A stretch of DNA of 64,000 nt from VBAS01 sp964508655. GTDB taxonomy: Bacteria > Bacteroidota > Bacteroidia > Chitinophagales > Chitinophagaceae. This document shows, piece after piece, positions 8,644-17,853 of the stretch; position 1 is the first letter of the stretch, and every line of letters begins with the position of its first letter. Location of the stretch: positions 1 to 64,000 of the forward strand of contig CAZDUO010000002.1 of the NCBI GenBank assembly GCA_964508655.1, written 5' to 3'. Both the position numbers and the translations under genes were made by a program. The notes under the pieces are model-generated. The model saw nothing but the letters and a program-made list of their open reading frames with translations, ran no database searches and had not been told where the DNA came from.

Positions 8644-9960
8644 ATGCATCTTGACAGCACCACATACAACGACATCTCCGTCTTTCACCAGGAAGAAGAG
8701 TTTTCCATTTTTCACAAGCTCAATTTCACCCGTACCGTTTATGGCAAAGAATGGCTGCGGCAGTTTTTTGCCGAACCGCACCACGACCTGAAAAAAATCA
8801 CCGGCACCCAAAAAATCATCCGTACCCTGCAGGAGCATCTCAGCGACTGGCCGGCCTCCATTACCAACGGTACACTCCTGGTAATTGAAAAATATCTTGA
8901 CTACAACCTGGACCCCATTCCGGAAGAACCCAATGCCTTCAATGCCGGCTTGTACAAAGCGCTGCATGTGGAAGATTACCGCATGGTGAAGTATTCCGTA
9001 GAGCACTTTGCCGATTTCTACCGCGGTATCCGGCAGCTGGTTGATCTGTTTAGCGAGCAGGAACTGCCGTTGTTTTTTAAAATTTATATTGACCGGGCAG
9101 ATCAGCTGCTGCGGGAAACACCGCTTGCAAAACTTTCTGCATCCCGACCGGGAATAAAATTTACACCTGTTCAGAATCTTTATTTCGGCTATCACCTGCG
9201 CAACCGCTATAAAAACGACACACTCGAGTTGCTTGATATTTTCGGCCGGCTCGATGCATGGTACTCCATGGCCACAGCCATGAAAACTTATGACCTGCGT
9301 TTTCCTGAGTTTGTCGAAAACCAGCAGCCGGTAGTTTGGGCACGGGGGTTGTATCACCTGCTGCTCAGGCAACCGGTGGCTTATGATATAGAACTGAACC
9401 CCGAACATAATTTTCTTTTTCTTACCGGCGCCAACATGGCGGGTAAAAGCACTTTGATAAAAGCGATAGGCTCCGCCGTGTTTCTTGCTCACCTGGGCAT
9501 GGGCGTGCCGGCGTTGGACATGAAACTGACTTTGTTCGACGGCATGCTCACCAACATCAATGTGGTGGACAACATCGCCAAAGGCGAAAGTTATTTTTAC
9601 AATGAAGTACAACGGGTGAAAAACACCGTGCAGAAAATAAACGACGGCCGCAAATGGCTGGTGCTGATTGATGAACTCTTCAAAGGCACCAACGTGCAGG
9701 ATGCCATGAAATGCTCGCTGACGGTGGTGAAGGGACTGATAAAAATTAAAAACTCTCTTTTCATTCTTTCCACGCATTTGTATGAAATCGGTGAAGAATT
9801 GAAACAATACCCCAACATCAGTTTCCGCTATTTTGAAACCAATGCCAAAGACGACCAGCTTGAATTCAGCTACCAGCTGAAAGAAGGCATCAGCAACGAC
9901 CGGCTGGGTTATTTAATTTTAAAAAGAGAGAAAGTAGTGGAGATGCTGGAGAAATTGTAA
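8644..9960 (+). CDS. MutS-family ATPase, short form without mismatch-recognition domain
   Basis: A 438-aa protein made of a MutS core/lever-like helical region (about 1-240) and a C-terminal MutS ABC-type ATPase. Walker A is TGANMAGKSTLIKAIG (about 259-274), followed by the family Y-rich KGESYFYNEVQRV segment and Walker B WLVLIDELFKGTN (339-351). The N-terminal mismatch-binding domain with its Phe-x-Glu motif and the connector domain are absent, so it is not MutS itself. There is also no Smr nuclease domain as in MutS2. Such short MutS-like proteins are common in Bacteroidota and their function is unknown. The ATG follows directly on a C4/G4 palindrome. Confidence 0.85.
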   Translation: MHLDSTTYNDISVFHQEEEFSIFHKLNFTRTVYGKEWLRQFFAEPHHDLKKITGTQKIIRTLQEHLSDWPASITNGTLLVIEKYLDYNLDPIPEEPNAFNAGLYKALHVEDYRMVKYSVEHFADFYRGIRQLVDLFSEQELPLFFKIYIDRADQLLRETPLAKLSASRPGIKFTPVQNLYFGYHLRNRYKNDTLELLDIFGRLDAWYSMATAMKTYDLRFPEFVENQQPVVWARGLYHLLLRQPVAYDIELNPEHNFLFLTGANMAGKSTLIKAIGSAVFLAHLGMGVPALDMKLTLFDGMLTNINVVDNIAKGESYFYNEVQRVKNTVQKINDGRKWLVLIDELFKGTNVQDAMKCSLTVVKGLIKIKNSLFILSTHLYEIGEELKQYPNISFRYFETNAKDDQLEFSYQLKEGISNDRLGYLILKREKVVEMLEKL

Positions 9961-9988
9961 CCCCCCAGCCCCTGAAGGGGAGTTCGGG
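9961..9988. repeat. C4/G4 palindromic element
   Basis: CCCCTGAAGGGG with flanking C and G runs directly follows the MutS-like stop codon. It could act as an RNA hairpin, but no T-run follows. Confidence 0.6.
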
Positions 9989-10038
9989 AAAAGTCTTCCC
10001 TAATGAATAATTTAAAATACTTTGAATAATTTTTCATA

Positions 10039-11649
10039 ATGAAACGCATTCTCTTTTTTCTGCCAATCCTCTTTGTCCTTTTCACATCAGCACAACCTGG
10101 TATTGATGTTTTGCATTATAAATTCACCATTGGGTTAAATGATATAAATGATACTGTTCATGGCGTAGCGGAAATCAAAGTAAAATTTCTGAAACCAACC
10201 GGCGAAGTGAAATTTGATTTAACAGGCCCCCTTACCAGCGGCAAAGGAATGAAAGCAGGAAAAGTGGAAAGCAAAGAAGTAATGGGTGTTTTACAATCAT
10301 TCGGATCAATAAATCTCCGGCTAACCAAAACTTACAACACTGGGGACACTACAACCTTCCTTATTCCTTATTCCGGTATTCCCTCCGACGGACTTATTAT
10401 TTCCAAAACCAAATACGGCCGCCGCAGTTTTTTTGCTGACAACTGGCCCGACAGGGCACATCACTGGATACCCTGCAATGATCATCCTGCTGATAAAGCA
10501 ACTGTGGAGTTTATGGTAACGGCGCCGGAACATTACCAGGTGGTGGCCAATGGAATATTGGTCGAAGAAAAAACAACCGGCAATGGTTTTAAAACCACTC
10601 ACTGGAAAGAAGACACCCCTATCTCCACAAAAGTGATGGTAATTGGTGTGGCCGAATTTGCAATTGATACGGCCGGTTATGTAAATAATGACCAGCCTGC
10701 CGTACAGACAGGTATCCCGGTTTATAGTTATGTGTATCCGGAAAATAAAGAACAGGGTTTTTATGATTATGCACTGGCAAAAGATATTCTTCCGTTTTTC
10801 ATAAACTATATCGGCCCCTATGGTTTTAAAAAGCTGGCCAATGTGCAATCCAGAACCCGATTCGGCGGGCTGGAAAATGCCAATACCATTTTTTATTCCG
10901 AAAGCTCGGTGACGGGCACACGCCGAAGTGAAGGACTGCTGGCGCATGAAATAGCCCACCAGTGGTTTGGCAATATGGCCACGGAAAAAAATTTCGGCCA
11001 CCTGTGGCTCAGCGAAGGCTTTGCCACCTGTTTCACCATTCTTTATTTCGAAAATAAATATGGTCGTGATACGGCTATCGCCATGCTGAAAGAAGACCGG
11101 GAGCAGGTGATTGCCTATTCAAAAAAAACCATTAAAGCAATAGTGGATACAGCAGAAACCGACTACATGAAACTGCTGAATGCAAACAATTACCAGAAAG
11201 GCGGCTGGGTGCTGCACATGCTGCGGAGCGAGCTGGGTGATTCCGTTTTCCGGAAAGCCATCCGGAAATATTACGCCACCTATGCCGGCGGCATTGCAGG
11301 CTCAGAAGACTTACAGAAAATAGTTGAAGAAACTTCCGGCAAAGATCTAACCCGCTTTTTCAGGCAATGGCTGTACCACCCCGGCCAGCCTGAACTGGCA
11401 ATGACCTGGGTGTATAATAATGAAACAAAGGAAATTTCAATAACCGTAAACCAGCTTCAACCTGAATTATTTTTTTTCCCCCTTGAAATTTCGTTCGGTT
11501 ACCTTTCAGGAAAAACTGCGATGTATCGCCTGGTGATTGACAGGAAAACCAAAACCCTGACTTTCCCATCGGAAGAAAAACCATGGCACCTGCAACCTGA
11601 CCCGGCAACAAAACTTCTTTTTTCAGCCACCATCACCGAAAAGAAATGA
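10039..11649 (+). CDS. M1-family zinc aminopeptidase, secreted, short form
   Basis: A 536-aa metallopeptidase with a signal peptide (MKRILFFLPILFVLFTSAQ). It has the M1 exopeptidase motif as GGLENAN (about 276-282) and the zinc site HEIAHQ (His303, Glu304, His307) followed 19 residues later by Glu326 in WLSEGF, the exact M1 spacing. The protein ends after a small domain and lacks the long helical C-terminal domain of PepN-type enzymes, like other compact Bacteroidota M1 peptidases. It probably trims peptides outside the cytoplasm. The frame is complete and the catalytic set is intact. Confidence 0.92.
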   Translation: MKRILFFLPILFVLFTSAQPGIDVLHYKFTIGLNDINDTVHGVAEIKVKFLKPTGEVKFDLTGPLTSGKGMKAGKVESKEVMGVLQSFGSINLRLTKTYNTGDTTTFLIPYSGIPSDGLIISKTKYGRRSFFADNWPDRAHHWIPCNDHPADKATVEFMVTAPEHYQVVANGILVEEKTTGNGFKTTHWKEDTPISTKVMVIGVAEFAIDTAGYVNNDQPAVQTGIPVYSYVYPENKEQGFYDYALAKDILPFFINYIGPYGFKKLANVQSRTRFGGLENANTIFYSESSVTGTRRSEGLLAHEIAHQWFGNMATEKNFGHLWLSEGFATCFTILYFENKYGRDTAIAMLKEDREQVIAYSKKTIKAIVDTAETDYMKLLNANNYQKGGWVLHMLRSELGDSVFRKAIRKYYATYAGGIAGSEDLQKIVEETSGKDLTRFFRQWLYHPGQPELAMTWVYNNETKEISITVNQLQPELFFFPLEISFGYLSGKTAMYRLVIDRKTKTLTFPSEEKPWHLQPDPATKLLFSATITEKK

Positions 11650-11696
11650 AACGGTTTTTCGCTTAATATTGCCTGACAAATAAACACTCAAACAGT

Positions 11697-12530
11697 ATGG
11701 CAGGCGTACCATCCGGCGGAAACATGTGGAAGAATATCGCTATTGGAATTTTCACCACCGTTGCAGCGTATGCAATCATCAACTTTATCGGCATCGGCAA
11801 AAAGGATAATACCAAAAAAATCCGGAAGGAAGCCACTGTGAAAGCATGGCAGTCAGTCAGCGATTATATCAACTACGCCGACCAGAAATTCAAAACCATC
11901 GCCTGCTACAGCTGCGATGTGCAGGAAATGAAAAAAGAAATGCTGCGTGAACTGGAAAACTACAGTGCCAAGGTGACCAACATCAAGGAGGATAAAAACG
12001 TGGATGATAAAATGCTCGGCATCGTGGACATCATACGCCAGCGGTTTCTTGATTTCAAAACACCCATCGGCAACTTTTACGACAGCATCATTGCCCTGAA
12101 ACAACGGCCACTTGATGAACAGGTGGTGGCCATGCCCCGGGTGCAGCAATACCTGAATGATGAAATTGCAAAAATTGTTAACAGGGATTCGTCGGAGTTT
12201 AAAAATTTTCTGCGTGATGTAAATAAAACATACAAGCTCAGCCTCCGGCAAATTCCCCTTCCGGGTGAGTACGATTCAACAGCTATCGTTGGAAAATGGA
12301 AAATAGAATGTGTGATTGACCTGGAATTAAAAAGCGACGGTTCGCTGCTCTGGCAGGAAGCCGGCACCGATTTCCCCGGCAAATGGAAACTGGAAAATAA
12401 ACGGCTTTCTATTTACCTTGACAACGGGCAGGAACTGCTTTTTCCTGTAAGGCAGCTCAACCGCAAATTCATGCTCATTACCAACCAATCACCCAATGGT
12501 GATGTGGAATGGGGCGGATGCCCGAAATAA
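11697..12530 (+). CDS. Membrane-anchored protein with lipocalin-like C-terminal domain
   Basis: A 277-aa protein whose N-terminus carries one membrane helix (about 10-28, MWKNIAIGIFTTVAAYAIINF). A charged helical region with a Cys-Tyr-Ser-Cys (about 66-69) follows. The C-terminal ~75 residues look like a small lipocalin-type beta-barrel (IVGKWKIE..., then GKWKLENKRLSIYL), seen in many Bacteroidota proteins of unknown function. It is likely anchored in the cytoplasmic membrane. No catalytic motif is visible. It sits alone between the M1 peptidase and yifB genes. Confidence 0.6.
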   Translation: MAGVPSGGNMWKNIAIGIFTTVAAYAIINFIGIGKKDNTKKIRKEATVKAWQSVSDYINYADQKFKTIACYSCDVQEMKKEMLRELENYSAKVTNIKEDKNVDDKMLGIVDIIRQRFLDFKTPIGNFYDSIIALKQRPLDEQVVAMPRVQQYLNDEIAKIVNRDSSEFKNFLRDVNKTYKLSLRQIPLPGEYDSTAIVGKWKIECVIDLELKSDGSLLWQEAGTDFPGKWKLENKRLSIYLDNGQELLFPVRQLNRKFMLITNQSPNGDVEWGGCPK

Positions 12531-12598
12531 TCATTTCAAACAGTTGCTAAGCCGGAACAATACCACTAAGTGGTAATGCAAAGAAGTTTTTATTTTTC

Positions 12599-12606
12599 TA
12601 CCTTCA
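12599..12606 (+). promoter_or_regulatory. Possible -7 element of yifB
   Basis: TACCTTCA lies 20 bp before the ATG at 12626 and matches TAnnTTTG at four of six fixed positions. The T-rich stretch upstream could serve as the -33 region. Weak evidence. Confidence 0.25.
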
Positions 12607-12625
12607 ATCCGGTAATTAACGCTTC

Positions 12626-14173
12626 ATGCTTGTAAAAACTTTTGGCAGCGCTGTGTACGGTGTGGAAGCCATCACCATCACCATCGAAGTAAATTCGATG
12701 ACCACCGGTGTAGGTACCATCATCGTAGGCTTGCCGGATAATGCGGTAAAAGAAAGCCTGCAACGGGTTGAAAGCACCATCAAGTCGCTGGGTTTCCAGA
12801 TGAGCCGCAACAAAGTGGTGGTGAACATGGCGCCTGCCGACATCAAAAAAAGCGGAACTCCATTCGATTTACCCATCGCCATCGGTATCATGGCTGCATC
12901 AGGAATGACAAACAATGCCGGGGCGATTGAAAAATATATTATCATGGGCGAGCTGAGCCTCGACGGGGAAGTGCGGCCGATTAAAGGAGCCCTGCCCATT
13001 GCCATACAGGCACGCAAAGAAGAGTTTAAAGGATTGATAGTGCCGAAAACAAATGCAAGAGAAGCGGCTATAGTGAACAACCTGGATGTTTACGGCGTGG
13101 AAAGCATAAAAGAGGTAATGGATTTTTTTGAAAACAATGAAACCGGCATTGAAACAACAAAGGTAAATACAAGAGAAGAGTTCTATCATTCGCAGTATGA
13201 TTATGAAATTGATTTTGCCGATGTAAAAGGCCAGGAAAACATCAAGCGGGCGCTGGAGATTGCAGCTGCCGGCGGGCACAATGCCATACTGATTGGCCCT
13301 CCCGGCGCCGGAAAAACCATGCTGGCCAAACGTCTGCCCACCATTCTTCCGCCGCTCACATTGCATGAAGCCCTGGAAACAACCAAGATTCATTCGGTGG
13401 CAGGCAAGCTGCCTGAAAATTCCACGCTGGTTTCAAAACGTCCGTTCCGTTCGCCGCATCACACTATTTCTGATGTGGCATTGGTGGGTGGCGGCGGCAA
13501 CCCGCAACCGGGAGAAATCTCACTGGCGCATAACGGCGTTTTGTTTTTAGATGAACTGCCGGAATTCAAACGCACTGTACTGGAAGTAATGCGCCAGCCG
13601 ATGGAAGAAAGACGGGTTACTATATCGAGAGCAAAGATTGCTTTGGATTTTCCTGCATCTTTCATGCTGGTGGCCAGCATGAATCCCTGTCCCTGCGGCT
13701 TTTTTAATCACCCCGAAAAAGAATGTACCTGCCCGCCGGGTGCCGTGCAGAAATATTTAAACAAAATTTCCGGCCCGCTGCTCGACCGCATTGACCTGCA
13801 CGTGGAAGTGACGCCGGTGCCTTTTAATGAATTGTCATCAGCAAAAAATTCTATCACTTCCTCCGCTATCCGCGATAAAGTGATTAAAGCAAGAGAAAGA
13901 CAGGCTGAACGGTATAAAGACAATCCCGGCATTTACTGCAATGCACAAATGACCAGCAAGATGCTGAAAGAAATCTGTGTGATTGATACGGTAGGACACA
14001 ATTTACTTAAGGCTGCCATGGAAAAACTCAATCTTTCTGCCCGTGCCTACGACCGCATTCTGAAAGTATCGAGAACCATTGCCGACCTTGCCGGCAGTGA
14101 AAAAATAAAACCTGAACACCTGGCTGAAGCCATTCAATACAGGAGCCTCGATCGTGAGGGCTGGGGAGCATGA
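12626..14173 (+). CDS. yifB: YifB/ComM family AAA+ ATPase (Mg-chelatase-like)
   Basis: A 515-aa protein with the ComM architecture: an N-terminal Lon-protease-like domain (about 1-165, with IIVGLPDNAVKES), a central AAA+ Mg-chelatase domain with Walker A IGPPGAGKTMLAKRL (about 222-236) and Walker B LFLDELPEF, and a C-terminal helical domain (LSARAYDRILKVSRTIADL). A Cys cluster NPCPCGFFNHPEKECTC is present, as usual in the family. In naturally competent bacteria ComM is a branch-migration helicase in transformation recombination. Here the role is inferred only from homology. Length is typical. Confidence 0.93.
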   Translation: MLVKTFGSAVYGVEAITITIEVNSMTTGVGTIIVGLPDNAVKESLQRVESTIKSLGFQMSRNKVVVNMAPADIKKSGTPFDLPIAIGIMAASGMTNNAGAIEKYIIMGELSLDGEVRPIKGALPIAIQARKEEFKGLIVPKTNAREAAIVNNLDVYGVESIKEVMDFFENNETGIETTKVNTREEFYHSQYDYEIDFADVKGQENIKRALEIAAAGGHNAILIGPPGAGKTMLAKRLPTILPPLTLHEALETTKIHSVAGKLPENSTLVSKRPFRSPHHTISDVALVGGGGNPQPGEISLAHNGVLFLDELPEFKRTVLEVMRQPMEERRVTISRAKIALDFPASFMLVASMNPCPCGFFNHPEKECTCPPGAVQKYLNKISGPLLDRIDLHVEVTPVPFNELSSAKNSITSSAIRDKVIKARERQAERYKDNPGIYCNAQMTSKMLKEICVIDTVGHNLLKAAMEKLNLSARAYDRILKVSRTIADLAGSEKIKPEHLAEAIQYRSLDREGWGA

Positions 14174-14192
14174 GCAAGTGGTGAAAACACTG

Positions 14193-14275
14193 GAGAATGG
14201 AAAATGGCCTGTCCACCGAAGCCATGGCGCAGGTGGAAAAATGGAAAATAGAAAACGGGTAATGGGCAAATAGCA
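14193..14275. repeat. Heptamer tract (word ~ ATGGAAA) interrupted by a palindrome
   Basis: Period-7 units gagaatg and gaaaatg (14193-14206) and atggaaa, atagaaa, acgggta, atgggca, aatagca (14241-14275) flank an inverted repeat. The inverted repeat pairs TCCACC (14212-14217) with GGTGGA (14232-14237) around GCCATGGC. It fills the gap between yifB and the DinB-like gene. Confidence 0.7.
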
Positions 14276-14302
14276 ATGATTACACTTTAACCCAAATAAT
14301 AA

Positions 14303-14869
14303 ATGCAGGACCCGGAATTTATAAAACAATTAATTCCCTGGTTAAAAAATGCGGGTGAACGGGTACATGGAGAATTTTCTTGCCTTACATTGCGGCAACT
14401 CAACTGGAAACCCTCAGCTGATAAATGGAGCATTGCCCAATGTCTTGATCATTTAATCGTTGCCGATTCGCTTTACTTTACTGTGCTGGATCGTATAGCT
14501 GCCGGGCAAAATAAAATGAGCTGGTGGGAAAGATGGAGCCCTTTCAGCAATTTTTTTGGCAAATTTTTCATCCGGCATCTGCAGGAAACCCCAAAAAGAA
14601 AAATGAAAACCACCCCGGTATTTTTTCCTGCTTCCGGTGCCATTGATGACGGCATTATGCAGCGCTTTTACACGCATCTTGACAAAATGATCAATTTGAC
14701 TGACGCCTGCCGTGATGCCGACCTGGATAAAACAATTATCAGCTCGCCGCAAACCCGGATTATAACTTACAGCCTCCGGGATGTTTTTACTTTTCTTACC
14801 AGCCACCTGCACCGGCACATCGGGCAGGCCATGCGGGTAAAAGAAACAGGCGGCTTCCCGGCCGATTGA
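14303..14869 (+). CDS. DinB-like (DUF664/DinB_2) four-helix protein
   Basis: A 188-aa cytosolic protein of the DinB/YfiT-like fold, a four-helix bundle that often binds a divalent metal through three histidines. The signature SADKWSIAQCLDHLI places His50 on helix 2, and the C-terminal SHLHRHIGQAM supplies His168, His170 and His172. DinB here means the Bacillus DinB family of putative thiol- or metal-dependent enzymes, not polymerase IV. Substrate is unknown. Its TGA lies 20 bp before the likely ATG of the glycosyltransferase gene, so the two are probably co-transcribed. Confidence 0.8.
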   Translation: MQDPEFIKQLIPWLKNAGERVHGEFSCLTLRQLNWKPSADKWSIAQCLDHLIVADSLYFTVLDRIAAGQNKMSWWERWSPFSNFFGKFFIRHLQETPKRKMKTTPVFFPASGAIDDGIMQRFYTHLDKMINLTDACRDADLDKTIISSPQTRIITYSLRDVFTFLTSHLHRHIGQAMRVKETGGFPAD

Positions 14870-14877
14870 TTCCGGTT

Positions 14878-14885
14878 TATCTTTG
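14878..14885 (+). promoter_or_regulatory. Perfect -7 consensus TATCTTTG before the GT25 gene
   Basis: TATCTTTG fits TAnnTTTG exactly but lies only 4 bp before the ATG at 14890. A transcript from it would start at or near the start codon, so it would be leaderless if used. It may be a chance match. Confidence 0.3.
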
Positions 14886-14889
14886 CCGG

Positions 14890-15654
14890 ATGCAGAATTA
14901 TTTCCGGCTTCTCAATGAATATTACGACAAAATTTATGTGCTCACTATTGCGCCGGCAACTGAACGAAGGGAAAAATTTGCCGCCCGATTCCGTGGTTTG
15001 CAATACTCTTTTTTTATGGGTATTGAAAAAAAAGATATTGACGAAGAAAAACTGATAAGCGAGGGTGTGTACAGTAAAGAATTGTCGCAGAAAAATCACC
15101 GCTACAATAAATCAAAAATGCCCGGCGAGCTGGCCTGCTCTCTTGGGCACAAAATGATTTATGAAGACATGCTGAAAAACAATTACAGCCGGGCTTTGAT
15201 ATTTGAAGATGATGCCGTGCCCGATGCAGACATACTTTTACACACCGCCGCCGTGCTTGATGAAGTGCCTGCCGATAGTGAGCTGCTGTATTGGGGCTGG
15301 GCAAAAAACGGGAAGAAAACCGGCACCGCTCCCTTCAAACAGGCCTTGTACATTGCGGCCTATTATCTTGGCCTGATGAAATGGAGCCCGTTGATTATAC
15401 GGAATCTTTATGCTGCAGATTTTTCGGCTCATCTTAAAAAAGCAGGTTTTCATGATTACACTTATGCGTATGGCATCACAAAAAGCGGCGCAGAAAAATT
15501 ACTTCAGATGCAGACCCCCATCCAGTTTATTGCCGACAACCTGCTGGCGCATGCCTGTACAAAAGAAATAGTAAACGGATATATTGTTGACCCGCCTGCA
15601 TTTCTTCACGACAGCCTGCCCGATGGACGTGCAAGAGATTCGTATATTCGTTGA
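14890..15654 (+). CDS. Glycosyltransferase family 25 (LPS-type) protein
   Basis: A 254-aa protein from the ATG at 14890. An in-frame TTG at 14866, overlapping the DinB-like stop, would add eight residues without homology value. The N-terminus DKIYVLTIAPATERREKFAARF matches the start of GT25 enzymes (IYVINLxRxxxR). A SKMPGELACSLGHKMIYEDML segment and the acidic IFEDDAVPDAD motif, the GT25 donor/metal site, follow. It probably transfers a hexose to a surface glycan such as lipopolysaccharide. No signal peptide is seen, so it acts in the cytoplasm. An ABC exporter gene follows after 16 bp. Confidence 0.85.
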   Translation: MQNYFRLLNEYYDKIYVLTIAPATERREKFAARFRGLQYSFFMGIEKKDIDEEKLISEGVYSKELSQKNHRYNKSKMPGELACSLGHKMIYEDMLKNNYSRALIFEDDAVPDADILLHTAAVLDEVPADSELLYWGWAKNGKKTGTAPFKQALYIAAYYLGLMKWSPLIIRNLYAADFSAHLKKAGFHDYTYAYGITKSGAEKLLQMQTPIQFIADNLLAHACTKEIVNGYIVDPPAFLHDSLPDGRARDSYIR

Positions 15655-15670
15655 TTAATTTTCTTTTTCC

Positions 15671-17491
15671 ATGAAAATTTTATTGCAATACCTGAACCCT
15701 TACCGGTGGCTGGTGATTTTTGTTATGCTGATGGCAGCCATCAATATCAGTTTTTCACTCATTGATCCCATTTTGTTCGGTAAGCTGGTAAACCTGGCAA
15801 GCGATTATAAAAAATCGGTGGACCTGGGTACTTCCATGTCAAGCAATCATTTTTACTGGGCTTACAATCATGTGCCGCGGGACGGCAAATCGTACCTTGA
15901 GCTGGGCGTATTCTGGATTATCATTTTTTCTATTTCGGTAGCCATGGTCAGCCGCATTGCCAAGGCCTTCCAGGATTATTTTCTCAATGTCATCATCCAG
16001 CGGTTTGGCGCCAACATATTTACCACGGGATTGCAGCATGCCATGAAGCTGCCCTACCAGGAATTTGAAGACCAGCGCAGCGGTGAAACGCTAAGCGTAC
16101 TGCAGAAAGTAAGGATTGATACCGAAAAACTGATTTCTTCCTTCATCAACATCCTGCTGCCTGTGCTGGTGGGCATCGTGTTTGTTGCTGTTTATGCATT
16201 TACCATTCACTGGAGCCTGCCGGTGATTTATTTCAGTGGTATTTTTTTACTGGCCATTATTTCCAACCTGCTCAGCAAAAAAGTAAAGAGCATTCAGAAA
16301 AACATTGTGGGGCAAACTACGGCGCTTGCCGGCGCCACCACCGAGTCGCTCCGCAACATTGAGCTGGTGAAAAGCCTGGGTTTGACTACACAGGAAGTGA
16401 CCCGGCTGAATAAAAACACTTTTAAAATCCTGGGACTTGAACTTACCAAAGTAAAACGAATCCGCAGCATCAGTTTTGTGCAGGGCACATTTGTCAATAC
16501 CCTGCGGCAGGTAATTCTGTTCATGCTGATGTGGCTGATATTCGGGGGTAAAATGGATGCCGGCCAGCTGGTGACCATGCAGATTTTTTCTTTTTTTGTT
16601 TTCGGTCCGCTGCAGGAAATAGGCAACATCATTCTTTCGTACCGGGAAGCCCAGGCCTCGCTTGACAATTTCGGCAACCTGATGAAGAAAGCGCCGGAAG
16701 CACAGCCTTCCAATCCCTCGCATCTTGGTAACATCGAAGAACTGGAGTTTGAACATGTCGCATTCAAACACAAAACAGCCTCGCAGCATGCTATCAACGA
16801 CATCAGCTTTACTGTGAAAACCGGCGAAACCATTGCCTTTGTGGGACCATCGGGTTCGGGTAAGTCAACGCTTATGAAACTGCTGGTGGGACTTTACCGC
16901 CCGCAAAAAGGAAAAATTCTTTACAATGGCTTTGATGAAAACGGCATCAACTTCGAAGACCTGCGCAACCAGATCGGGTTTGTCACACAGGATACACAGC
17001 TTTTTTCCGGCACCATTAAGGAAAACCTGCTGTTTGTAAATCCATCGGCATCGGAAGAGGATTTGTATGATGTGCTCAATAAAGCAGCATGCCAGAACCT
17101 GCTTGCAAGAGCAGAAAAAGGACTTGATACCATGATTGGCGAAGGCGGCCTGAAATTATCAGGCGGCGAAAAACAGCGGCTGAGTATTGCAAGAGCCCTT
17201 TTGCGCAAGCCCAAACTGCTCATCTTTGATGAAGCCACTTCATCGCTTGACTCGCTGACTGAAGAAGAAATAACCGCCACCATCCGTGATATTTCATTAA
17301 CCGGCAACCAGGTGACTATACTGATTGCCCACCGGCTGAGCACCATCATGCATGCCGACCGCATCTATGTGCTGGAAAAAGGTGATGTGGTGGAAACCGG
17401 CAACCATGAATCGCTGCTGGATGAAAAAGGACTTTATTATGCCATGTGGCGCCAGCAGATAGGAGAAAGAAAAAAACTGACGGCAGCCTGA
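15671..17491 (+). CDS. ABC-type exporter, fused membrane and ATPase domains
   Basis: A 606-aa half-transporter of the MsbA/multidrug type. The first ~330 residues form the six-helix membrane domain (e.g. WLVIFVMLMAAINISFSLI and LPVIYFSGIFLLAIISNLL). The ATPase follows with Walker A GPSGSGKST (about 392-400), Q-loop GFVTQD, signature LSGGEKQRLSIARALL, Walker B LLIFDEATSSLD and switch IAHRLST. It works as a homodimer or heterodimer exporting lipids, drugs or peptides; the substrate is unknown. Position next to a GT25 gene allows, but does not prove, a role in envelope glycolipid export. All catalytic motifs are intact. Confidence 0.93.
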   Translation: MKILLQYLNPYRWLVIFVMLMAAINISFSLIDPILFGKLVNLASDYKKSVDLGTSMSSNHFYWAYNHVPRDGKSYLELGVFWIIIFSISVAMVSRIAKAFQDYFLNVIIQRFGANIFTTGLQHAMKLPYQEFEDQRSGETLSVLQKVRIDTEKLISSFINILLPVLVGIVFVAVYAFTIHWSLPVIYFSGIFLLAIISNLLSKKVKSIQKNIVGQTTALAGATTESLRNIELVKSLGLTTQEVTRLNKNTFKILGLELTKVKRIRSISFVQGTFVNTLRQVILFMLMWLIFGGKMDAGQLVTMQIFSFFVFGPLQEIGNIILSYREAQASLDNFGNLMKKAPEAQPSNPSHLGNIEELEFEHVAFKHKTASQHAINDISFTVKTGETIAFVGPSGSGKSTLMKLLVGLYRPQKGKILYNGFDENGINFEDLRNQIGFVTQDTQLFSGTIKENLLFVNPSASEEDLYDVLNKAACQNLLARAEKGLDTMIGEGGLKLSGGEKQRLSIARALLRKPKLLIFDEATSSLDSLTEEEITATIRDISLTGNQVTILIAHRLSTIMHADRIYVLEKGDVVETGNHESLLDEKGLYYAMWRQQIGERKKLTAA

Positions 17492-17531
17492 TGGATGAAA
17501 AGAAATTTTTTTAAAGAAATGGAAACAAGCC

Positions 17532-17837
17532 ATGTTTGGTTTTTTGTTTGGAAAAAATAAAATAAAAGAAGCGCTGCGTCGCAGTGCTGTGGTGATTGAT
17601 GTACGGACACCGCATGAATACGACCAGGGCCGGGTGCCCGGCTCTATCAACATTCCGGTGGACAGGATTGCCGCCGGCGTGGAAAGAATAAAAGCTATGA
17701 ATAAGCCGGTAGTACTATGCTGCGCTTCCGGCATGCGTAGTGCAACCGCGAAAGAAATTCTGAAATCAGCGGGGCTGGAAGAAGTATATAACGGTGGCAG
17801 CTGGGAATCGGTATTGAAAATTTCAAACAAACTATAA
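17532..17837 (+). CDS. Single-domain rhodanese
   Basis: A 101-aa cytosolic protein consisting of one rhodanese homology domain. The N-terminal part has VIDVRTPHEYDQGRVPGSINIP and the active-site loop is CCASGMRS, where the second Cys is the persulfide-carrying residue (C-x-x-G-x-R). It would shuttle sulfane sulfur. Single-domain proteins of this length are common and their acceptor is generally unknown. It follows the ABC exporter gene by 40 bp in the same direction and is convergent with the DUF2721 gene. Confidence 0.9.
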   Translation: MFGFLFGKNKIKEALRRSAVVIDVRTPHEYDQGRVPGSINIPVDRIAAGVERIKAMNKPVVLCCASGMRSATAKEILKSAGLEEVYNGGSWESVLKISNKL

Positions 17838-17853
17838 CCGGGAACTGAAAATT

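Noticed and set aside
8629..9807. 392-codon minus-strand frame
   Set aside because: It is antisense to the MutS-like gene, which has intact Walker motifs; the antisense product is Cys/His/Phe-rich without any family.
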